Virus record (IMG/VR): IMGVR_UViG_3300025879_000003
Span: 1 to 38,922 of that record
Reading direction: 5' to 3' (one strand)
DNA length: 38,922 nt
Source: a virus
Each line of letters starts with the position of its first letter. Within the stretch, counting starts at the first letter, position 1. Positions 13,479 through 18,729 of the stretch are shown here, piece by piece. The position numbers and the translations under genes are program-made. The notes under the pieces were generated by a model. That model did no database searches. It was given only the letters and a program-made list of their open reading frames with translations, and was not told where the DNA came from.

Positions 13479-14153
13479 ATGATTGACAATAAAATAAAAG
13501 TAGGCGAGGGCAGTGTTGCGCTCGTTGATGTGATGGGCTCAGCGTTGAGCGTGGTCAATGCTGCGCGAGTATCGATGGGCAAGCGCTCCGAGAGCTTTGA
13601 TGCGCGTGACGCCAAGCTGATCAAATATCTTTGGGAGCATGGTCACACCTCGCCCTTTCGTCATGTGCACCTTCAGTTTCACATCAAAGCGCCCATCTTT
13701 GTTTTGCGCCAATGGATGAAGCACCAGGTGGGCTGCGCGTGGAATGAGATCAGCGGTCGATATGTTGAGCTTGATGAGAGCTTTTGGAGTCCTCACTTGT
13801 GGCGTGAGCAGAGCGCGAGCGTGAAACAGGGAAGCGGTGGAGCTCTTGAGCAGAGCGGTCAGATTGATGCTCACTTTGTGTATGTCGAGGCGATCAACGC
13901 CGCTGTCGCCACTTATCAGCGCTTGCTCCAGATGGGAGTCTGCAAAGAGCAGGCGCGCGCTGTGCTCCCTGTTGCCACCATGAGCGAGTGTTATTGGACT
14001 TGCTCGCTTCATGCGCTCATTCACTTCTTACGCCAGCGCCTTGATGGTCATGCTCAGCAGGAGATCAGAGAGTACGCTCAAGCGGTGAGCGAACTTGCCG
14101 AGGGCGTTGAGGGCTTGAGCTTCATCTTGGGGACTTGCCTTGATCGATTATGA
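13479..14153 (+). CDS. thyX: Flavin-dependent thymidylate synthase
   Basis: A 224-residue ThyX, which makes dTMP from dUMP using methylene-tetrahydrofolate, FAD and NADPH. Visible family features: NAARVSMGK near 28-35, HGHTSPFRH at 54-62, FHIKAPIFVLRQW at 67-79, NEISGRY at 89-95, then RAVLPV, and HFLRQRLDGHAQQEIREYA near the end. The classic RHR-x7/8-S signature appears here as KHQ-x8-S (residues 81-92), with both arginines replaced. The gene starts the plus-strand block, with AGG at 7 bases before the ATG. The dCMP deaminase that supplies dUMP follows. Confidence 0.92.
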   Translation: MIDNKIKVGEGSVALVDVMGSALSVVNAARVSMGKRSESFDARDAKLIKYLWEHGHTSPFRHVHLQFHIKAPIFVLRQWMKHQVGCAWNEISGRYVELDESFWSPHLWREQSASVKQGSGGALEQSGQIDAHFVYVEAINAAVATYQRLLQMGVCKEQARAVLPVATMSECYWTCSLHALIHFLRQRLDGHAQQEIREYAQAVSELAEGVEGLSFILGTCLDRL

Positions 14154-14219
14154 TCTCACTGACTTTGTAAGGTTCATGCTTTTATTACTGATTATGCGCT
14201 TGGCGTTTGAGGTGATGTC

Positions 14220-14702
14220 ATGAGGGCGCACTGGGTGAAGCATTGGATGCGTCACGCTGAGCTGATCGCTGAGATGAGCCCTTGCCCCCGAGGGCAGGTT
14301 GGGGCGTTTATCGTTGACGAGCGAAACAACCCAATCAGCGCAGGCTTCAACGGCCCACCGAGAGGAGCCTGCGGTGATCTGTGTGGTGGTGAGGTGTGCG
14401 ACAGAACAGCGCGCGCCATACCATCAGGCACATCAACGGAGATAGGCTGTCACCACGCAGAGCAGAACGCCTTGATGAACGCACTTCACAAAGGCGTGAG
14501 TGTGGCGGGTTGCACTTTGGTGGTGACTACGCCGCCCTGCTTGGGCTGTGCTCGCCTCATACATCACGCAGGCATTGAGCGCGTGGTGATCGGTGGGCGC
14601 TCGTATGACTCACAGGGAGCTGATTACCTTGAGAGGTTTATCGCTTTACGTCAGGGTGTCTCTTGTAGCGTGAGCGAGCAGTCTCAGGATTACAGTTCAT
14701 GA
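14220..14702 (+). CDS. Deoxycytidylate (dCMP) deaminase
   Basis: A 160-residue zinc-dependent deaminase that turns dCMP into dUMP, the substrate of the thyX product encoded just upstream. The zinc site is visible: His79-Ala-Glu81 (CHHAEQNAL) and Cys107-x2-Cys110 (TPPCLGCARLIHHAGI). CPRGQVGAFIV near 22-32 and GFNGPPRGA at 42-50 are typical of phage and T4-like dCMP deaminases. The insert with extra cysteines (CGDLCGGEVC, 51-60) is also common in the family. The start has GAGG 7 bases before the ATG. The 3' end overlaps the convergent helix-turn-helix gene by 65 bases. Confidence 0.92.
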   Translation: MRAHWVKHWMRHAELIAEMSPCPRGQVGAFIVDERNNPISAGFNGPPRGACGDLCGGEVCDRTARAIPSGTSTEIGCHHAEQNALMNALHKGVSVAGCTLVVTTPPCLGCARLIHHAGIERVVIGGRSYDSQGADYLERFIALRQGVSCSVSEQSQDYSS

Positions 14703-15099
14703 TTTCGCCCATCTTTTTATAGGTGAGTCCTTGATCTCTGAGCTGTTTGGCCCACTCCACCTCTGGCGATAGGTAGGCTCTCCCCCGGTTGCCTCGGCTG
14801 AGGTCTAGCACCCAAGTCCTAGCGCGCTGATAAGAGACTCCGATCCTGTCTGCGACCTCTTTTATCGTTAGCCCTGATTTATACAACCTGCGCGCGCGAT
14901 CTTTGAGGTACTTATGCCCCATAGAGTCACTCAGCATATCTTCAAACCTAGCGCGCTCCTCCTCATCATGAGCCTCGCGCAGCGCCTCAATGTCCTGCTC
15001 TCTGAAGACGCGAGCGCGCTCGACTGCCCAAATAGATGCTTGATGACGATGGAGGTTGTGAGCTTCCCAAGCGGCTCTCCTCTCTGCGTATGTGCTCAT
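14638..15099 (-). CDS. Double helix-turn-helix DNA-binding protein
   Basis: About 153 residues from the ATG at 15099 (GGAG 6 bases before it). A GTG four codons earlier (15111) lies inside the previous gene and has no site of its own. The N-terminal half is helical, with a Glu/Arg-rich segment. Two helix-turn-helix units follow: about 75-100 (TIKEVADRIGVSYQRARTWV) and about 120-145 (TYKKMGEIMNCNPETARSRY). It is the last gene of the replication block, overlapping the end of dCMP deaminase on the other strand. A role in regulation or in marking DNA sites is likely, but the target is unknown. Confidence 0.65.
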   Translation of the reverse strand: MSTYAERRAAWEAHNLHRHQASIWAVERARVFREQDIEALREAHDEEERARFEDMLSDSMGHKYLKDRARRLYKSGLTIKEVADRIGVSYQRARTWVLDLSRGNRGRAYLSPEVEWAKQLRDQGLTYKKMGEIMNCNPETARSRYKRHPDVKR

Positions 15100-15101
15100 G
15101 A

Positions 15102-16001
15102 TCAGCTCCACCCATCATTGATCTGAGGTCTACGATCACGCCCGATCATCTCTACAGGGCGCCCGAACATTGAGCGCATACGCGATCTCATAGCGCTGTT
15201 GTTCTCCAGGAGGTTCTCAAGGATCACCTTGGGCTTGAGGTTGGTGGTCATACAGACCGCAAGCTCACCCGCGCTCCACCTGTCATATATCGCGCCAATC
15301 AGCTCGCGTGTTTGGTCTCGGTACCAATCACCCCAATCAGAGCCAGAGCCACCGATCCCGCCAAGCTCATCGAGGCAGAGCAGATCGATGTTGTTGAGGA
15401 TATGAGTCTCAGGCTCGACAGGATTTGGGCGATCAGCCCGACCCCATGAAGCCTTGATGTCAGCGAACAAGCCCTCATGTGTGATGAACAGAGCGCGCTT
15501 GCGAGAGAAGCAGGCATGCTTGGCGAGGATATGAAGCATGGAGCTTTTGCCGTTGCCTGGCTTGCCGTGAAGCAACACACAAGGGAGCTGAGGAAGGTCT
15601 GTGTTCTTGGGTGCGTGAATGTAGTTGAGGAGCGCGCCCACCGCCTCACGCTGAGCTGGGCTGTCCCACTCATAGGTGGCGAGCGTGTGCTTGTGAGCGA
15701 CATAGGGCAGGCGCGCCGCTTCGATACGCTTGAGGGCTCGGCGTGGGGCTTCACAGTGAGGGCAGAGCTTTGAGGAGGGCGCGAGCCCTTGCGCTGCCCT
15801 CGGAGTGATCAGCCAACCATCTTGGCATCGACCGCAGTGAGGCAGAGGTGAGGAGGCCAAGAAGCCGTTGACCGAGCGCCACTCTGAGGTGGGGAAGTTC
15901 TCGGCATTGATGCCAGCGTAGCTTGGCGCGAGCTCCTGCTTGGGGCTCTCGATGACCTCAACTTGGTCAAGGTTGATGGTGTTGGTGGTGAGGGTGTTCA
16001 T
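15102..16001 (-). CDS. Helicase loader (DnaC/IstB-like AAA+ ATPase)
   Basis: About 299 residues from ATG 16001, which has GGAG 9 bases upstream; ATG 16016 directly follows the previous stop but lacks a ribosome site. Cys56-x2-Cys59 and Cys80-x2-Cys83 form a zinc ribbon as in DnaC/DnaI-type loaders. The AAA+ part has Walker A GKPGNGKS (146-153), Walker B LLCLDELGG (Asp211/Glu212), a CMTTNL sensor-1 segment and a C-terminal MRSRMRSMFGRPVEM (box VII/sensor 2). It should load the host DnaB-type helicase at the origin, together with the initiator encoded just upstream (lambda O/P logic). Confidence 0.85.
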   Translation of the reverse strand: MNTLTTNTINLDQVEVIESPKQELAPSYAGINAENFPTSEWRSVNGFLASSPLPHCGRCQDGWLITPRAAQGLAPSSKLCPHCEAPRRALKRIEAARLPYVAHKHTLATYEWDSPAQREAVGALLNYIHAPKNTDLPQLPCVLLHGKPGNGKSSMLHILAKHACFSRKRALFITHEGLFADIKASWGRADRPNPVEPETHILNNIDLLCLDELGGIGGSGSDWGDWYRDQTRELIGAIYDRWSAGELAVCMTTNLKPKVILENLLENNSAMRSRMRSMFGRPVEMIGRDRRPQINDGWS

Positions 16002-16016
16002 CGTCAGTGTCTCCAT
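15994..16016 (-). promoter_or_regulatory. Shared translation leader, copy at the helicase loader
   Basis: On the minus strand GGAGACACTGACG precedes ATGAACACC. It is nearly the same as the leader and start of the sigma-like gene at 12915-12939, including the first codons. It decides the start codon at 16001. Confidence 0.5.
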
Positions 16017-16814
16017 TTAACGTCTTATGAGGCTCTGAGGCGCTCTTTGTGTGTTGGCGAGATGCTCGATATAGGTCACGATTGAAGCGGGCGATATACG
16101 CAAATTGTGAGCTTGTTGAGCAAGGACTGCATCATGCTCATTAAGGGCGAGCCTTATATCCATCCGACCCTTGAAGCGAGCCACCTCATCAATCTTTTGT
16201 CTATAAACAAATAAAGAGCCCATGTCTTCACTCGGAGCGATGAGCCTACAGCCTGCTTGAAGCGCCGCGCGCCTCTCAGCCTCAAGCGAGTCCTCGCGCG
16301 TGGGGTTAGGCTCTACCTCTGGCTCAGCGTGTTGATTATGAGGTTGATTAATCTGTTGATCTATTAGTTGATCATTAAGTTGATAAGAGTTGATATTGGG
16401 TGCATAAAATTCCCCACCCCTAGGAACTTTGTTCACTACCCGTTGGGAACTTTGTTCACCATCGTTAGGAACTTTGTTCACTACCCGTTGGGAACTTTGT
16501 TCACCATATTGGGAACTTTGTTCACTACCCCCCTCAACCTTAGAGGTGAGCAAGGTAAAGGCTGCTTTATGGTGAAGGCCGTTCTCACGCCTCTGGGCTG
16601 TTCGCTTGATCCAACCTTCAGCTGATAAACGCTTGAGGCTGTTCTTCACACCTCGGTCACTCATGGCGGTGAGCTCTGCGAGATCGTTGACTGACGCGAC
16701 TCCCTGCCATGTCTGCCAATCTGCGCGCATGAGCAAGGCCATCATCACGACCTTATCTCCTGCGGTGAGGTTGGTATCTCGGAGAGCGGCGGCCCTCCAG
16801 TTCATCTCTTTCAT
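16017..16814 (-). CDS. Replication initiator, lambda O-like, with the origin inside the gene
   Basis: About 265 residues from ATG 16814, chosen for the GAGGGAG 5 bases upstream; the longer open frame begins at a TTG without a site. Residues 10-70 form a winged helix (LTAGDKVVMMALLMR, then VNDLAELTAMSDRGVKNSLKRLSAEGWIKR) as in phage replisome organisers. Residues about 95-135 are a repeated linker (GEQSSQRVVNKVP units) and about 135-160 are Asn/Gln-rich (INSYQLNDQLIDQQINQ). These two parts are encoded by the iterons and the AT-rich repeats of the origin. The C-terminus likely binds the helicase loader encoded next. The overall plan matches lambda O. Confidence 0.8.
   Translation of the reverse strand: MKEMNWRAAALRDTNLTAGDKVVMMALLMRADWQTWQGVASVNDLAELTAMSDRGVKNSLKRLSAEGWIKRTAQRRENGLHHKAAFTLLTSKVEGGSEQSSQYGEQSSQRVVNKVPNDGEQSSQRVVNKVPRGGEFYAPNINSYQLNDQLIDQQINQPHNQHAEPEVEPNPTREDSLEAERRAALQAGCRLIAPSEDMGSLFVYRQKIDEVARFKGRMDIRLALNEHDAVLAQQAHNLRISPASIVTYIEHLANTQRAPQSLIRR
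16331..16394. repeat. Six AT-rich 12-mers: probable DNA unwinding element
   Basis: GTTGAT occurs at 16331, 16343, 16355, 16367, 16379 and 16389, a spacing of 12, 12, 12, 12 and 10 bases. Each copy is followed by an AT-rich hexamer, making the block clearly richer in A+T than its surroundings. It lies about 30 bases from the iteron array. Tandem AT-rich 12- or 13-mers next to iterons are the standard layout of a replication unwinding region. Confidence 0.7.
16421..16525. repeat. Five-iteron array: probable phage replication origin
   Basis: The 14-mer GGAACTTTGTTCAC occurs five times without mismatch, at 16423-16436, 16446-16459, 16468-16481, 16491-16504 and 16512-16525. The start-to-start spacing is 21-23 bases, about two helical turns, so all copies face one side of the DNA. 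Each 14-mer contains the dyad GAAC-TTT-GTTC. Copies 1-2 and 3-4 belong to a tandem 45-base repeat (16421-16465 and 16466-16510). The array lies inside the initiator gene, as in lambda ori inside gene O. Confidence 0.8.
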
Positions 16815-16986
16815 AAGGTCTCCCTCGGTTGTGGTGGTGAGCTCGAACCTACACGCGAGCGCTCTAAAGATCAAGCTCTCTTTGTAGTCTCTTAATCTTT
16901 TTTATTCTCTGTGTGAAAAAAAACTTGACGCCACAGATCAAGCGAGCTATCAAGGTTGCATCACCACCAACCAAAGGAGGTCAGAC
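16815..16986. promoter_or_regulatory. Divergent control region between the initiator and the early regulator
   Basis: This 172-base gap separates the minus-strand replication block from the plus-strand early block. It contains A/T-rich runs (16888-16924), the plus-strand promoter at 16925-16953 and the AAAGGAGG site at 16973-16980. No minus-strand promoter could be assigned confidently. Confidence 0.5.
16925..16953 (+). promoter_or_regulatory. Sigma-70-like promoter of the plus-strand early block
   Basis: TTGACG (16925-16930), a 17-base spacer and TATCAA (16948-16953) give 5/6 and 4/6 matches to consensus at ideal spacing. CTTGA (16924-16928) and TCAAG (16938-16942, repeated at 16950-16954) form a small dyad over the promoter. 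That could be an operator for the helix-turn-helix protein encoded directly downstream. AAAGGAGG at 16973-16980 then precedes the first ATG. Confidence 0.6.
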
Positions 16987-17202
16987 ATGACCCTCAAGGA
17001 TCGCCTCAAGCGCGACCTTGGCAAGCATCGATACAGGTTCGTTCACTTGGCAGAGGAAGCAGGCATCTCACCCTCAACTCTCAGCCGCATCTTAGGTGGA
17101 CAAGACACCTCGATCAGAACAGCCACCAAGCTAGCCAGAGCCGCCAATCGCCTCACAGGCCTCAAGACTTATACCCCCTTAGACTTCTTCACTGACCTTT
17201 AA
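16987..17202 (+). CDS. Cro/CI-type helix-turn-helix regulator
   Basis: A 71-residue basic DNA-binding protein. The helix-turn-helix covers about residues 18-50 (RFVHLAEEAGISPSTLSRILGGQDTSIRTATKLARAAN), a typical lambda-repressor-like domain without any extra domain. It is the first gene after the strong early promoter and has the best ribosome site of the block (AAAGGAGG, 6 bases). The dyad over the promoter suggests that it represses its own transcription. No partner repressor or integrase is visible, so a lytic early/late regulator is more likely than a lysogeny repressor. Confidence 0.75.
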   Translation: MTLKDRLKRDLGKHRYRFVHLAEEAGISPSTLSRILGGQDTSIRTATKLARAANRLTGLKTYTPLDFFTDL

Positions 17203-17219
17203 ACCACCACAACCAAGGA
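17203..17219 (+). repeat. Early-gene leader repeat, copy 1
   Basis: ACCACCACAACCAAGGA is identical to 17636-17652 and directly precedes the second early gene. A related form, CACCACCAACCAAAGGAGG, precedes the first early gene at 16962-16980. It includes the AAGGA ribosome site. Confidence 0.6.
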
Positions 17220-17227
17220 CAACACAC

Positions 17228-17632
17228 ATGAGCATCATCATCTTCTTCTCTCTCATTGCTATCTTCCTCCTTAGCATCGGCTGGGCTTGGGAGGTCATTG
17301 AGGAGCGCAGCGCCAACGCCAAGAAGCCTGCCAAGATCGAGCGCACTTGGCTCACTCGCCCTTACACAGAGAACGAGGCCCTTCACCTTCACTATCACCT
17401 CCGCATCTATCACAGCATTCACCCTCTCCAACGCCGTCATCAGCATGACGCTGGCTTCAAGTTTGAGATCATGAACCACATGAGCGAGTCAGGTGTTGAG
17501 ATCCATATCCCTGGCGGTGACTGGGCTGCCATGATCGCGCTGTGGCTCACCATCGCAGACTTTGATGACATGGCTCGACAGACCCGCTTCACGAGCTCCC
17601 TCACCACCAACCGCTTCAACCCTAACGTCTAA
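17228..17632 (+). CDS. Membrane-anchored early protein, function unknown
   Basis: A 134-residue protein with an N-terminal hydrophobic segment (residues 2-21, SIIIFFSLIAIFLLSIGWAW), followed by a soluble, His-rich domain (LHLHYHLRIYHSIHPLQRRHQHD, about 55-80). The C-terminus has GGDWAAMIALWLTIADFDDMARQ. The orientation is probably N-in with the domain in the cytoplasm, or N-out by signal anchor; this cannot be decided. It lies between the Cro-like and RecT-like genes. It carries the same upstream leader and the same first residues (MSI) as the RecT-like gene. I do not recognise the family; early phage membrane proteins often modify host functions. Confidence 0.6.
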   Translation: MSIIIFFSLIAIFLLSIGWAWEVIEERSANAKKPAKIERTWLTRPYTENEALHLHYHLRIYHSIHPLQRRHQHDAGFKFEIMNHMSESGVEIHIPGGDWAAMIALWLTIADFDDMARQTRFTSSLTTNRFNPNV

Positions 17633-17635
17633 GAC

Positions 17636-17652
17636 ACCACCACAACCAAGGA
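17636..17652 (+). repeat. Early-gene leader repeat, copy 2
   Basis: Identical to 17203-17219 (ACCACCACAACCAAGGA), directly before the RecT-like gene. Both copies are followed by 7-8 bases and then ATGAGCAT, so the start region is also shared. Confidence 0.6.
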
Positions 17653-17659
17653 TTACATC

Positions 17660-18616
17660 ATGAGCATTTACACTCCCAAGACACTCGACCAAGCCAAAGA
17701 TATCGCCACCCTCATCAGTGACAACCCTCGCGACTGTGTGCGCCTTCATGCTGCCTTTGGCGCCCATTTCGGTGGAGACATGGCCCTCGCTCAGAACAAC
17801 GCATACATGCTCAAGGGCAAGCCCTCACTCAACGCTGACGCGATGGCAGGCATCGTGCGCCGCTCTGGTGTGTGTCGCTTCATGGTCATCACCTCATGGG
17901 ATAACGATCACTGCACTTATCAGTGTGCTCGCCACGATGAGCCTGAGCAGATCGTCCACACGTTCACCTACACCATTGAGATGGCTAAGGCGCAGGGCCT
18001 CACACGCAACCGCAATTGGCAACAGATGCCCATGCAGATGCTCCGCGCTCGCGCTCTGACCCTCATGCTCCGCGCTGTCTACCCTGACGCTGTGTCAGGC
18101 ATCTACTCACCCGATGAGCTGGCTGACAACATGAGCGACATCAGCGATGACGAGCGCGCACAGATCAGCGCTGACTCTCTCGGTGAGCAGATCAGCGCCG
18201 CGCCTCGCGCTCAGCGCGCTCCTAGGTCTCAGCCTCCTCGCCCTCCTCAGCCTCAGCAAGCACCCAACGAGCACAAGGCTGTGGACAGCGCGATGCCTCC
18301 AGCGTTCCGCAACGAGCCTGCTGATCAAGTGCCCTCGCCTGCTCAGATCGCTCAAGGCTTGCTCGCCGCCTCTGTGGTCGGTGAGGTCGATGAGGAGACA
18401 GGAGAGGTCAGCGATCACGCTTGGGAGAACCAAGACGATCAGAAGCTCGCCACCGAGCGCGCTGAGCGTGTGGCAGGTTGGCGTGACCTTGAGGCTTACT
18501 GCGCAGGCCTGTGGACTATCGCCAACAAGCCCAACAACGCCACACCCGCAGGTATCAACCTCTTGGTCGAGCGCGCCAAGTCCATCGGCATCGAGCGCTG
18601 GCTTGGTGTGTTCTAA
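17660..18616 (+). CDS. RecT-like single-strand annealing protein
   Basis: A 318-residue protein. The motif MPMQMLRARALTLMLRAVYPDAVSGIYSPDEL (about 133-165) is characteristic of the RecT-type annealing proteins found in many phages ('mlRaRAis...lravyPDv..Gly..eE'). The N-terminal part (25-130) has the matching core. Residues about 185-225 are a Pro/Gln/Arg-rich linker (RSQPPRPPQPQQAPN), and a short C-terminal domain follows. It would pair single strands during recombination and concatemer formation, with the SSB encoded elsewhere. No partner exonuclease lies beside it; the PD-(D/E)XK protein at 10576-11493 is a distant candidate. Confidence 0.7.
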   Translation: MSIYTPKTLDQAKDIATLISDNPRDCVRLHAAFGAHFGGDMALAQNNAYMLKGKPSLNADAMAGIVRRSGVCRFMVITSWDNDHCTYQCARHDEPEQIVHTFTYTIEMAKAQGLTRNRNWQQMPMQMLRARALTLMLRAVYPDAVSGIYSPDELADNMSDISDDERAQISADSLGEQISAAPRAQRAPRSQPPRPPQPQQAPNEHKAVDSAMPPAFRNEPADQVPSPAQIAQGLLAASVVGEVDEETGEVSDHAWENQDDQKLATERAERVAGWRDLEAYCAGLWTIANKPNNATPAGINLLVERAKSIGIERWLGVF

Positions 18617-18729
18617 GACATCAGCAGGTAGAGCACCCCACCTGCGATCACCACAAGCACCCAATCGCCCAGCTCCTCAACAATAGGATCGAGGGCGAGC
18701 AAGCATAAGATCAGAGCGATATAGAGCAT
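18613..18729 (-). CDS. 38-residue hydrophobic peptide
   Basis: ATG at 18729 to TAG at 18613-18615, just under the usual gene-size cutoff. It starts 19 bases inside the end of the nrdJ gene, with GGGGGG about 4 bases upstream. It has two hydrophobic stretches (MLYIALILCLLALDP, and WVLVVIAGGVLYLLMS) separated by an acidic turn (IVEELGD), so it may form a membrane hairpin. It ends exactly against the stop of the convergent RecT-like gene. Possible roles include a small lysis or membrane-stress factor. It fills the otherwise empty gap at the convergence point. Confidence 0.5.
   Translation of the reverse strand: MLYIALILCLLALDPIVEELGDWVLVVIAGGVLYLLMS

Noticed and set aside
14176-14223. A 15-codon frame overlapping the dCMP deaminase start (ATGA)
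   Set aside because: The ribosome site is poor and the peptide (MLLLLIMRLAFEVMS) has no recognisable feature. It could be chance in a 66-base gap; the deaminase has its own good GAGG site.
16421-16525. The iteron array as a CRISPR or simple protein repeat
   Set aside because: Spacers are 7-9 bases and not unique, unlike CRISPR. A protein-only repeat would not keep all five 14-mers identical at every codon position with helical spacing. An origin explains both.
16987-17202. Cro-like regulator as evidence of a temperate phage
   Set aside because: No integrase, excisionase, attachment site or second repressor was seen anywhere in the closed genome; one small helix-turn-helix protein is not enough.
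18624-18645. GCAGGT...ACCTGC hairpin at the convergence of the RecT-like and nrdJ blocks as a bidirectional terminator
   Set aside because: The stem is only 6 bp with a 10-base loop and there is no T-run on either strand; too weak to call a terminator.
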